Assembly (NCBI RefSeq): GCF_014695775.1
Contig: NZ_JACJOX010000030.1
Span: 124,001-188,000 of the forward strand
Length of the DNA stretch: 64,000 nt
Direction: 5' to 3'
Source: Leptolyngbya sp. FACHB-60
Lineage (GTDB): Bacteria > Cyanobacteriota > Cyanobacteriia > Phormidesmidales > Phormidesmidaceae
Below, in pieces: positions 57,465 through 64,000 of this stretch. Below the pieces are notes generated by a model that did no database searches, had not been told where the DNA came from, and saw nothing but the letters and a program-made list of their open reading frames with translations. The translations under genes were made by a program, and so were the position numbers. How positions within the stretch are numbered: position 1 is the first letter of the stretch; each line of letters begins with the position of its first letter.

Positions 57465-57938
57465 ATGGATCTTGATGCCCAAATTGTTTCCCTTCAGCAC
57501 AGTGCCCCCAACGATGGCGTAACTGGCAATGCCATTACCACCATTGCGCCCACTCTCAAGGCGATCGCTGGGCAGCTCAAGCATGAGCAATACTACGTGC
57601 TGCAAACCCTAGAGCAGGGCTGGATGATGACCACCCTCAGCAACCGTACCCAGCCCAACAGCCAAAAGAATATCGTCTACGCCTACCCTACCCTGCAAGA
57701 CGCCGCCACCAGTCAGGCCAGCGTTAAAGACCCTCAGGTCATGGCCCTGCCGGTGCCCGTGGTGCACATTCTATTTCAGCTGCTGGCCATGCAGCCCATC
57801 GACAGCCTGATTTTTTTTGAAACGCCAGGACAGATTAGCCAAGGCGTCGAGATTCGCCGCCAAGATATGCAGGCACTGATTCAAGCGCAGCTTCAGCAAG
57901 CACAACAGGGCAACCCCATCCCTCCCGATATGGCTTGA
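57465..57938 (+). CDS. Conserved-looking hypothetical protein
   Basis: 157 residues from ATG 57465. I do not recognise a named family. It looks like a compact soluble alpha/beta domain: HEQYYVLQTLEQGWMMTTLS (about 40-60), VYAYPTLQDAA and SLIFFETPGQISQGVEI (about 115-131), with a Gln-rich helix at the end. Codon use is like the core genome. It lies just before the tRNA. Confidence 0.7.
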   Translation: MDLDAQIVSLQHSAPNDGVTGNAITTIAPTLKAIAGQLKHEQYYVLQTLEQGWMMTTLSNRTQPNSQKNIVYAYPTLQDAATSQASVKDPQVMALPVPVVHILFQLLAMQPIDSLIFFETPGQISQGVEIRRQDMQALIQAQLQQAQQGNPIPPDMA

Positions 57939-57991
57939 CCCAAAATTTTCGCTAAACCGCCCTAGAAGATGTGCTATCTTAAAAAGCCCAA

Positions 57992-58063
57992 GGGCGATTA
58001 GCACAGTGGTAGCGCGCTTCCTTCACACGGAAGAGGTCACTGGTTCGAAACCAGTATCGCCCA
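57992..58063 (+). tRNA. tRNA-Val (anticodon CAC)
   Basis: 72 nt with a full cloverleaf: acceptor GGGCGAT/ATCGCCC, D arm GCAC/GCGC region, anticodon stem CTTCC/GGAAG with loop TTCACAC, and T arm ACTGG/CCAGT with TTCGAAA. The anticodon CAC reads GUG, valine. CCA is not encoded. The unrecognised accessory genes begin right after it. Confidence 0.95.
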
Positions 58064-58179
58064 TAGCCTTACAGCGGTTTTCAAATATCTTTCATGCCGT
58101 TACCGTGCCATACCCGGTTTACAGGCTTGAAACTAGCTCTAAATCCGTCTAGGCACAATAAGCATAAATACTTAAAGCC

Positions 58180-58195
58180 GCTAAAGTAGCTTTAG
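58180..58195. repeat. GCTAAAGTAGCTTTAG element, copy 1
   Basis: A 16-bp sequence with CTAAAG/CTTTAG arms around TAG. An identical copy lies at 58538-58553; the two bracket the 92-residue gene. Confidence 0.85.
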
Positions 58196-58470
58196 TCGTT
58201 TAGCAGCTTTCTAGTGGATTCCACATCTTCAAAAGTGGCTATCTCACTGCCTGAAAGCGTTCCACGGTTCTCTAGCAGCCCTGAAAGCTTGTCCATCAAT
58301 AAGTTGATCCGATCGCTTTCAATGATCTGATAGTCAGGGTCAGAAGCGATTTCAAGCTCTTTCAAATTTTCAACCGATGGCAAAGCGCGATCGAGCAGTA
58401 TGGTAGCCGCTTTCAATTTGTCAGAATTGGTAGTGTCTTTACTGTTCAGAATCGTTTCGGTTACCGTCAT
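58192..58470 (-). CDS. Hypothetical small protein
   Basis: 92 residues, not recognised. It is hydrophilic and helical (KLKAATILLDRALPSVENLK, about 18-37). The helix faintly recalls small phage terminase or replication accessory proteins, but this is too weak to name. Its 3' end and its upstream region each carry the 16-bp GCTAAAGTAGCTTTAG element. Confidence 0.5.
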   Translation of the reverse strand: MTVTETILNSKDTTNSDKLKAATILLDRALPSVENLKELEIASDPDYQIIESDRINLLMDKLSGLLENRGTLSGSEIATFEDVESTRKLLND

Positions 58471-58503
58471 GACTTGATCGAGATTTTGATATGTGTGCCT
58501 AGC

Positions 58504-58532
58504 TGCTCTCAGGGATTGAGAGCGGCTTTTTA
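58504..58532 (+). terminator. CTCTCA/TGAGAG hairpin with T-run
   Basis: CTCTCA-GGGAT-TGAGAG is followed by CGGCTTTTTAG on the plus strand. No plus-strand gene ends here, so its use is unclear. A similar GGCTTTTTAG follows the terminator at 59299. Confidence 0.45.
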
Positions 58533-58537
58533 GTGGC

Positions 58538-58553
58538 GCTAAAGTAGCTTTAG
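58538..58553. repeat. GCTAAAGTAGCTTTAG element, copy 2
   Basis: Identical to 58180-58195; it is located in the spacer between two divergent hypothetical genes, where an operator would be expected. Confidence 0.85.
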
Positions 58554-58618
58554 CCTATAGGCAATCCGCAATCTAGCCGTTTCGCTATGTATAAAGCCAT
58601 AATTGGCGGTGTGGGCAC
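58554..58618 (+). repeat. Diverged direct repeat, copy 1
   Basis: TCTAGC...TATAAAGCCATAATTGGC...GGGCAC recurs at about 59361-59409 with changes (TATAAGGTCATAATTGGC...GGGCAC). The strongest part is 58589-58618. It lies just ahead of the membrane-anchored hypothetical gene. Confidence 0.7.
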
Positions 58619-58637
58619 GGTGAGAGCGCTTGAACCT

Positions 58638-59246
58638 ATGGACAACACACCCCCGGCTTTATATGTGGTACAGGCTTCTACACCTGTGCAAACGCCTGTA
58701 ACGCCATCAGCAACGCCTACAGGACTCGAATTAACACCCGTCCTAGTTGCATTAGTTACAGGTGTTATAGGCATTGCAACTGGTGTAGCTACAGGGTGGA
58801 TTACAGCAATCTACGCACCTAAAGCTAATTGGGAAGTTGATAAAGAAAAATTAGACTATGAACAAAAGAGGATTATTGTAAAAGAGCTGCGAGAAGCCAT
58901 TAATGATAAAAGCGAAACTATACTTGCAGTTTTAGATCATGATTATTTTGAACACGTAGATCGTGAACTTGATTCAACGGATCGAAAAATCATTGAAGAG
59001 TTAGAAGCAGAAATAAATGATTTTATGGATTCATACTACAAAGCCAGATGCGGCATAGATATGAATAAAAGTTTTAATGCTTATAACATCCTTGAGACAA
59101 TCGAATATGCTCAATTTCTTGAAAAACATAGATCCGAAATAACGAGTATTTCAAGGCGCTTATCAACACATGGAGATGTCAAGAGTTTGCTCAAAAAAAT
59201 TATATGTGACCTCGAAGTAAAGTGGGGATTGGTAAATTTACGATGA
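58638..59246 (+). CDS. Hypothetical membrane-anchored protein, AT-rich
   Basis: 202 residues from ATG 58638. An earlier ATG at 58587 lies inside a repeat that is non-coding at its other copy, so the later start is preferred. One membrane helix (about 33-57, TPVLVALVTGVIGIATGVAT) follows a Pro/Thr-rich outer or lumenal tail. The remaining 140 residues are charged and helical. Not recognised. Base composition is far richer in A+T than the core genes, suggesting transfer. A terminator follows at 59299. Confidence 0.65.
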   Translation: MDNTPPALYVVQASTPVQTPVTPSATPTGLELTPVLVALVTGVIGIATGVATGWITAIYAPKANWEVDKEKLDYEQKRIIVKELREAINDKSETILAVLDHDYFEHVDRELDSTDRKIIEELEAEINDFMDSYYKARCGIDMNKSFNAYNILETIEYAQFLEKHRSEITSISRRLSTHGDVKSLLKKIICDLEVKWGLVNLR

Positions 59247-59298
59247 ATATACAAAGCGGCTTTTCATCGCTCTCAATTCTGCTAAAGCAATTCTAGAA

Positions 59299-59335
59299 CC
59301 GATTTCAAATGTTATAGGTTGAAATTGGCTTTTTA
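59299..59335 (+). terminator. Rho-independent terminator
   Basis: CCGATTTCAA pairs with TTGAAATTGG (one wobble) around ATGTTATAGG and is followed by CTTTTTAG. It lies 52 bp after the AT-rich gene. Confidence 0.8.
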
Positions 59336-59360
59336 GCGTGGATGATATGCCGTGCTCTGG

Positions 59361-59409
59361 ACTCTAGCTGTTTTGGAAGTATAAGGTCATAATTGGCAGA
59401 ATCGGGCAC
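59361..59409 (+). repeat. Diverged direct repeat, copy 2
   Basis: Second copy of the element at 58554-58618. The best-kept part is 59379-59409. It stands upstream of the 59546 gene, as copy 1 stands upstream of the 58638 gene. Confidence 0.7.
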
Positions 59410-59423
59410 ACCATAAGCTCTAC

Positions 59424-59463
59424 GGTCCCCAAGGGGTTCGGGCACTCATTGTGCATTGGGACC
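59424..59463. repeat. Two-tier inverted repeat
   Basis: GGTCCC...GGGACC closes a 40-nt element that holds an inner GCAC-TCATT-GTGC hairpin. It follows repeat copy 2 and could be a leader structure of the next gene. Confidence 0.5.
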
Positions 59464-59545
59464 ATCGGCTAGAGCCGTTGCTCTACGGCGGTGGACAACA
59501 ACGAGGATTGCGCCTTCTCCTTTCTCTTTAGGAGCGGTTCGTCCT

Positions 59546-60148
59546 ATGCCAAAGTCTTCTTCCCCAAGCCAGCAACGGAATAGCCAGACAGAAGCTTATT
59601 CCGCCGCTAACCCTATCTCAAGGCTTTATCAGGCAGGCTATCAACAGGCCTTAAGCGACTTCGCCGTCACTGACCTGCTTAATCAAATCTGCACCCACTT
59701 GGACGACTCTGATGCAGCTTGGTCTAAACGGCACCCCCAAGCAGCCGAAACCTTGGCCGCTATTCTGATCCAAGCCGTAACTGCCAACCTCAACGGTAAT
59801 ATCCTCGCTATTTACCTGGAGTCAATCCGTCATTGTTCCGTCGATACCTATGTCACCCTTGCAAAATTGTCTCTCTCATCCCCTTCAACTGATTTACCCC
59901 CGACCTTTCCTGAAGTCGAGGTGCCTCACTTTTTATATGGCGATCGCCTCTGTTGGACTTCCAGGGACGAAATCACGGACTGGGGCATCGTCATTGGAAG
60001 GTTCTATGGCTTTGCTCCCCACTGCTGCGGCTGGCGCTGGTGCTACTTAATCTGGCTGGATTCCAACTCTCCTAGTGCGGCCTGGGTTAACGCTGATATT
60101 GCCTGGGAAGACGATCTTGAACCCCTTGAAACAGCACTAAGCCTATGA
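59546..60148 (+). CDS. Hypothetical protein, first of a coupled pair
   Basis: 200 residues from ATG 59546 with TTAGGAG ahead; the frame is open upstream to 59456. Not recognised. The N-terminal half is helical (YQQALSDFAVTDLLNQICTH). The C-terminal third is Trp/Cys-rich and strand-like (YGDRLCWTS, DWGIVIGRFYGF, CCGWRWCYLIWLD), like a small SH3/beta-barrel domain. Its stop overlaps the start of the next gene in ATGA. Confidence 0.7.
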   Translation: MPKSSSPSQQRNSQTEAYSAANPISRLYQAGYQQALSDFAVTDLLNQICTHLDDSDAAWSKRHPQAAETLAAILIQAVTANLNGNILAIYLESIRHCSVDTYVTLAKLSLSSPSTDLPPTFPEVEVPHFLYGDRLCWTSRDEITDWGIVIGRFYGFAPHCCGWRWCYLIWLDSNSPSAAWVNADIAWEDDLEPLETALSL

Positions 60149-60456
60149 ACCTCCGCCCCCTTAACCTCCGAGAAAAGCGCTTGCTGGATCTCTATAGCTA
60201 TTGTCAACTTGGCATGACACCCCAGACCTTCTACGCCAAATGGCAGGTCAGCCAAGAAGAAATAGCTGCTGTCTGCTCCCGATCTATATCTACTGTTCCC
60301 TGCTGGTTCCGTAAGGGACGTAGCTATCGGCGACCTACCGCCACTGACCTGCGGCACTTGGCCCTGATGGATTTCCTACTGGATCACTTTGATCAAATTC
60401 CAGAGGAATTACGCGATAACCTCTGTTCTACCCAGCTAAAAGACGAACACACATGA
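60145..60456 (+). CDS. Small helix-turn-helix-like protein, second of the coupled pair
   Basis: 103 residues. LTLREKRLLDLYSY-like N-terminus, then FYAKWQVSQEEIAAVCSRSI (about 30-49) and VPCWFRKG, which reads as a helix-turn-helix, with an acidic C-terminal helix. It starts within the stop of the previous gene (ATGA overlap), so translation is coupled. A regulator or replication-linked role is possible; I cannot name a family. Confidence 0.7.
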   Translation: MNLRPLNLREKRLLDLYSYCQLGMTPQTFYAKWQVSQEEIAAVCSRSISTVPCWFRKGRSYRRPTATDLRHLALMDFLLDHFDQIPEELRDNLCSTQLKDEHT

Positions 60457-60556
60457 TTTGAAAAAAGTCAATACCACTGTGCTCTGTCTTGGCGAATCTC
60501 CTCTGGCTAGGGTGGCATCAACTGCACCACATTGACATATCAGGGAGGATAGTCAA

Positions 60557-61141
60557 ATGAGCCAAGGGCACCGAATCATGGCCGATATCAAACGTATCCG
60601 GGCGACGCTGGCAGAGCCTGGGCAATGCTCGTACCGCCTACAAAAGCTGCCTCGGCAGGCCGTTTGGCTACTTCACTGTAGAAACAGCAAAACTTACCAG
60701 CTGACCTTCCAGCCCGCGCCGATCAACGCCTGGACGCTGCATCCTCCAGATCGAGAGGCCTCTGAACTGTTGGGCAAGATTGAGCAAGCGTTGAGACTCA
60801 GCGCTGCCAGTGCCGGAGAGAGCGGGCAGTCTTACCCAAGGGATGCTGTCAGCGACCGGGAGACTTACCGTTTAGAAAGCCAGCAGTACTCTTCATCTGC
60901 TGCCTACGATGTGGGCTCTCCTACGGCCTATAACCAGCTGCTCCACCCCTGGTGCGTTGTCCAACTCCTCCCCCACATGCAGCGGCGCACCGTAGCCCGG
61001 TTTCGACGTCGCAATGATGCTGATGCCCATTTGAAAGCCCTGCGGCGGTTGAGCCCCTCAGCTCAGTACACCGTGATGTTCGATCCAGCTCCATCTGTCC
61101 CCTGCTTCACTCACGAGGGGCAGGGGGAGGTGTTTGCTTGA
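60557..61141 (+). CDS. Hypothetical protein
   Basis: 194 residues from ATG 60557 with a strong AGGGAGGA ribosome site; a second ATG lies seven codons in. Not recognised. It is basic and soluble, with YRLQKLPRQAVWLLHCR near the start, a low-complexity Ser/Tyr middle and VVQLLPHMQRRTVARFRRRN near residue 140. The middle part looks like a linker between two small domains. Confidence 0.65.
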   Translation: MSQGHRIMADIKRIRATLAEPGQCSYRLQKLPRQAVWLLHCRNSKTYQLTFQPAPINAWTLHPPDREASELLGKIEQALRLSAASAGESGQSYPRDAVSDRETYRLESQQYSSSAAYDVGSPTAYNQLLHPWCVVQLLPHMQRRTVARFRRRNDADAHLKALRRLSPSAQYTVMFDPAPSVPCFTHEGQGEVFA

Positions 61142-61295
61142 AAGCTATGGGTATCGAGTCTGCGTCATAGATGATTAGACTCCGCATAGCCGATCTCGCT
61201 CCCATAACCGAACTGAACAGACGAGTCCAATACAGGCTAAGGATTGGTAAATGAGGAAGGGCGTTAACCCTTTGGCTACTTTGGGCACTCCACAC

Positions 61296-61529
61296 CTAGT
61301 ACCTGACGGACTCGGTGATCACCGCTGCAGCAGCCAGGCAGCCAATCAATACCAAGATACGGATCAGCAAGTGCTCTACAGCTATCATGATGACCTCAGT
61401 AATCAGCCAATACTCCAGTGTGAAGGCCATGATGTAGGCGAGGGTGCAGCCTGCTAGAGCCAGCAAGAAGTATTTCACCGCGATGAACGTCAGTTCTAAA
61501 AGCCATCTGCGAGGCTGTTGCTTTTTCAT
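61296..61529 (-). CDS. Small two-helix membrane protein
   Basis: 77 residues with a basic N-terminus (MKKQQPRRW) and two hydrophobic helices (about 12-35 and 44-70). Not recognised. It is the last gene of a three-gene minus-strand group (62249-61296), 14 bp after the NfeD-like gene. Confidence 0.65.
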   Translation of the reverse strand: MKKQQPRRWLLELTFIAVKYFLLALAGCTLAYIMAFTLEYWLITEVIMIAVEHLLIRILVLIGCLAAAAVITESVRY

Positions 61530-61543
61530 GGGATTGGCCTCCG

Positions 61544-61771
61544 CTAGGGTAGGGGCTTAACCAAGAGCGTCAAACTGTCACGGCCTACCACTTCGACCGG
61601 GGCACCAGGGTGCAGGTCGCCAGAAGCATCAGGCTGAAAGTATCGAGCAGGCCAGTAGGAGGCCTGAAAGTAGATGCGCCCTGGGGTTGAGGGGGTAATG
61701 GTGCGCTCGACGATACCTCGACCTTGAAAGGGGGGCAGGTCAGAGAATGGGGACAGGATAGAAAGCGTCAT
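61544..61771 (-). CDS. NfeD-like C-terminal OB-fold domain protein
   Basis: About 75 residues from ATG 61771; the longer open frame to 61999 is read in another gene's sequence. GIVERTITPSTPGRIYFQAS, then YWPAR, GAPVEVVGRDSLTLLVKP matches the soluble C-terminal domain of NfeD proteins. Normal NfeD carries membrane helices and pairs with a stomatin-like protein. Here only the OB-fold domain is present, beside a separate two-helix protein that might supply the membrane part. Confidence 0.7.
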   Translation of the reverse strand: MTLSILSPFSDLPPFQGRGIVERTITPSTPGRIYFQASYWPARYFQPDASGDLHPGAPVEVVGRDSLTLLVKPLP

Positions 61772-61850
61772 GAGGGCTTTTCTCCGAAGGTGAAGGGACG
61801 AAGCGGGTGGGGAACTCCTGGGCAGACCGGCTGCCCAAGAGCGAAACGGG

Positions 61851-62249
61851 CTAGAGATTGAGCAAGGCGTTGCCGTGGATGAAGACGGGCTGTTGGGCAC
61901 CGGGTATTGCCATCCACTGGTTGCAGCCCATGTCCCAGACTTCGCCGGTAACAGTGACTCGGGTGCCCACGGCCAAGTCGGTGATGACCGCCCCCTCAAA
62001 GCTGTAGTCTGACCGCAGGGGAGTCAGCGCAATCACAGTTGCGGGGTGATACTGAGCGGGGGCAAGGGGCACCATTTCACCAATACGGAAGCCATCGGCC
62101 CAGGTGACCTGGGGGCAGAGGTCGGCCACAAACGGCGCAGTTGGCTGGGCGATTTCGATGGGTAACTGGAGAGCCGCAGGGGGAACCTGCGGCTCTCCGA
62201 CTGGCATGAGAGCTAAACAGGCAATTCCTAGGTCGATTAGTTTTGGCAT
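61851..62249 (-). CDS. Hypothetical exported protein, SH3-like
   Basis: 132 residues. The short hydrophobic N-terminus (LIDLGIACLALMPVG) may be a weak signal peptide. The C-terminal half (VITDLAVGTRVTVTGEVWDM, then QQPVFIHGNALLNL) resembles bacterial SH3-type repeats. First gene of the minus-strand trio; function unknown. Confidence 0.6.
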   Translation of the reverse strand: MPKLIDLGIACLALMPVGEPQVPPAALQLPIEIAQPTAPFVADLCPQVTWADGFRIGEMVPLAPAQYHPATVIALTPLRSDYSFEGAVITDLAVGTRVTVTGEVWDMGCNQWMAIPGAQQPVFIHGNALLNL

Positions 62250-62307
62250 GGCGATTTAACTGAACTCGGTATGAGGTCAGTCAACCAAAACAGCCAGAAA
62301 TCTCCGA

Positions 62308-62466
62308 GGAAACTTGGGTGGGTTAGGAGAAAGTTGGGAGAATTTTTGGCTACGCCTGATACCGTTTGCGATAACCCTTATGGGGCAAGCCTTTCAGCCG
62401 CTAGGCAGAACCGAGACAGATCGCGTATTATCAGTGAATTCCCTGAGAACTTTCCCTTAACTTTCC
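62308..62466. promoter_or_regulatory. Cluster of AACTTTCC-type repeats upstream of the NACHT gene
   Basis: AACTTTCC occurs at 62448 and 62459, exactly 11 bp apart. Related sequences in the opposite orientation occur near 62308 (GGAAACTT) and 62329 (GAAAGTTGGG). Tandem half-sites at one helical turn suggest an operator. Confidence 0.4.
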
Positions 62467-62501
62467 GAGCGCGCTGAATCGTCATCTACCCGTCTGCCGC
62501 C

Positions 62502-64000
62502 ATGAGTCGTCGTCAACGTGGTGTGGTCTTGACCGATCGCGGTAAGCAGCGCTTAGAAGCTGCGATCGCATCTGCCCAAGATCAGGAGAAATATGGTGCT
62601 CGCTTCACCCAAGCGGAATTGGAAGACCGCGTTGGTTGCACCAGGAAGACTATAAAAAAGATTCGGGAAAGCCTAGGTCCCAGTGATGAAACTTTTGTGC
62701 GTTCATTATTCAAGGCGTTCGGTCTTCAGCTTGAAGCGCCTGATTACGGCCATGTTGAATCGGACTCTTTCGCCACTTCTCAATTCCAAGACAAACAATA
62801 CGACTTTAATCAAGATTCCATCCCTAAGATTTCTGATTTTCAAACTCCCTCTAAAGAAGCTCCGGGATCTCAATTCATTGGCACTTTAGATTTAGAACCC
62901 ATTGGTTCTTTATCCGAACATAGAATTAGAGAAATCAAAAAAATATGCTGCTCAAAAATCTTACGGCTCTACAGTGAAACTCAACTACTAAATCGCCACA
63001 GAGCAAAGATCGATCAGATTTATGTGGACACCTTTATATTGGAGAGCCTGACATCTGACTGCTTTGCTACCATTCCAGACCTGCTTAAACTGAGGGATCC
63101 CAGAAATTCTTTTGATCGCCTAGGAATAGGTTCGCGAAAAGAACGCTTATCGGGACTCGATGTGGCGAAGAAGTATCTCAGGTTGATGGTATTGGGAAAG
63201 CCTGGTGCGGGAAAGAGTACCTTCCTAAGATTTCTTGCCGTTTTATGTAGCCGAGGCGAGATTTTTGAAGACAAAATTCCTTTATTGATTGAACTAAAGC
63301 ATCTAGAAGATGACGGAAATATTAATATCAAAGATGTTATTCACAAAGAACTAGCCTTTAAAGATAAGGAGGAAACCGAGTCCATCTTAAAACAGGGAAG
63401 ACTTATACTCTTATTAGACGGACTAGATGAGGTTTCTGTAAAGTCAAGAAGAAAGATTCAAAAGGGAGTAGAAGTTTTTGTTCAGGATTATCATGCAAAT
63501 CGATTAGTTGTAACTTGCAGAACTCAGACGACAGAATATATTTTGGATAAGTTTACATATATTGAAATTGCTAATTTAAGTTCTAAGCAAATTGAAAAAT
63601 TTTCCAGCAACTGGTTTGCCTCTCAATTTGGTGATGATGGAGATAGCATCCACAAGTCTTTTATGGAAAATCTGTATCTCTCTCAAAATCAGCAAACTGC
63701 CGAACTGGCAACAACTCCAATTTTATTAAGTCTTATCTGTTGGATCTATTCTGATTCAAAATCTTTTCCGGAGAAAAAGTACAAGTTATATGAGAATGGT
63801 CTTAACTTGCTCTTGGGAACTTGGGACGAACGCAGAGGGTTAGATAGAGAATCCAAGAGTCAGTTCTATAGGTCGCTAAGCAAAACCCAGAAGAAAAAAC
63901 TTCTGAGCCTTATTGCGCTTAACAAATTCCAAGAAAAGCAACGGCTACTTTTCGATGCTGATGAAATTTGCATTAAAATATCTCAATTCCTGGATATTGA
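62502..64000 (+). CDS. NACHT-domain NTPase with N-terminal HTH (cut by window edge)
   Basis: The frame is open from ATG 62502 to the window end (499 codons). Residues about 1-85 hold a helix-turn-helix (FTQAELEDRVGCTRKTIKKI) and FVRSLFKAFGLQL, an N-terminal module common in cyanobacterial NTPases of this kind. The NACHT domain has Walker A GKPGAGKST at 232-240 and Walker B LILLLDGLDEV near 300-310. Downstream sequence fits a NACHT helical region. Bacterial NACHT proteins are known phage-defence factors that sense infection through a C-terminal domain, which lies outside the window. The downstream half is AT-rich, unlike the core genes. Confidence 0.85.
   Translation, partial: MSRRQRGVVLTDRGKQRLEAAIASAQDQEKYGARFTQAELEDRVGCTRKTIKKIRESLGPSDETFVRSLFKAFGLQLEAPDYGHVESDSFATSQFQDKQYDFNQDSIPKISDFQTPSKEAPGSQFIGTLDLEPIGSLSEHRIREIKKICCSKILRLYSETQLLNRHRAKIDQIYVDTFILESLTSDCFATIPDLLKLRDPRNSFDRLGIGSRKERLSGLDVAKKYLRLMVLGKPGAGKSTFLRFLAVLCSRGEIFEDKIPLLIELKHLEDDGNINIKDVIHKELAFKDKEETESILKQGRLILLLDGLDEVSVKSRRKIQKGVEVFVQDYHANRLVVTCRTQTTEYILDKFTYIEIANLSSKQIEKFSSNWFASQFGDDGDSIHKSFMENLYLSQNQQTAELATTPILLSLICWIYSDSKSFPEKKYKLYENGLNLLLGTWDERRGLDRESKSQFYRSLSKTQKKKLLSLIALNKFQEKQRLLFDADEICIKISQFLDI

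Noticed and set aside
58192..58470. Phage terminase small subunit
   Set aside because: Only one helix looks similar; there are no other phage genes beside it.
62683..62889. Short plus-strand frame at the NACHT gene start
   Set aside because: It is another frame of the NACHT gene, whose own frame runs unbroken from 62502 to the window end.

Overview
The window comes from a cyanobacterium, most likely a filamentous, non-marine strain of the Leptolyngbya/Nodosilinea kind. The evidence is the dense scatter of GCGATCGC (HIP1) octamers, the genes psaI, petG and apcF, a glutamine-riboswitch-controlled glutamine synthetase inactivating factor (gifB), a glnA gene with a textbook NtcA promoter, and a hetZ-patU pair, which is typical of filamentous cyanobacteria. 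The lineage below phylum level is inference.

Layout. 1-12 kb: truncated PucC-type transporter, SLC13 permease, an isolated pstB, a membrane PAS/HAMP/GGDEF diguanylate cyclase, a glycosyltransferase, a small ferredoxin with a DUF2470 protein, psaI, a methyltransferase-glycosyltransferase fusion, and an exported TPR protein. 12-20 kb: LuxR-type regulator, S4-domain protein, and a five-gene minus-strand nucleotide-sugar operon (rfbF, rfbC-like, SAF-domain oxidoreductase, UXS-like epimerase, ugd). 20-28 kb: signal peptidase I, the GatD/MurT pair, cobK, a SpoIIE-type phosphatase, a DUF2808 protein, a 2H phosphoesterase, and the gifB unit (promoter, NtcA box, riboswitch, gene, terminator). 28-40 kb: a soluble multi-PAS diguanylate cyclase and two very large, internally duplicated phosphatases (tandem glycerophosphodiesterase inside a phytase-like esterase; tandem alkaline phosphatase) that share a C-terminal DUF4114 module. 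40-58 kb: pentapeptide protein, cysS, HEFGH membrane protein, cbiA, petG, FGGY kinase, apcF, glnA, a Tat lipoprotein hydrolase, argD, a degenerate TgpA-like protein, patU, hetZ and tRNA-Val(CAC). 58-64 kb: accessory region beside the tRNA with short unrecognised genes, diverged repeats, AT-rich stretches and, at the edge, a NACHT NTPase of the kind found in phage-defence loci.

How the genes connect. glnA (activated by NtcA) and gifB (NtcA box over the -10 element, plus a glutamine riboswitch) form the two opposing arms of glutamine synthetase control in one window. pstB, the GDPD protein and the alkaline phosphatase suggest phosphate scavenging. cobK and cbiA belong to cobalamin synthesis. 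The rfbF-ugd operon, the glycosyltransferases and the methyltransferase fusion point to surface polysaccharide. GatD/MurT point to peptidoglycan amidation. All identifications are by reading motifs and remembered family features; no database search was run.
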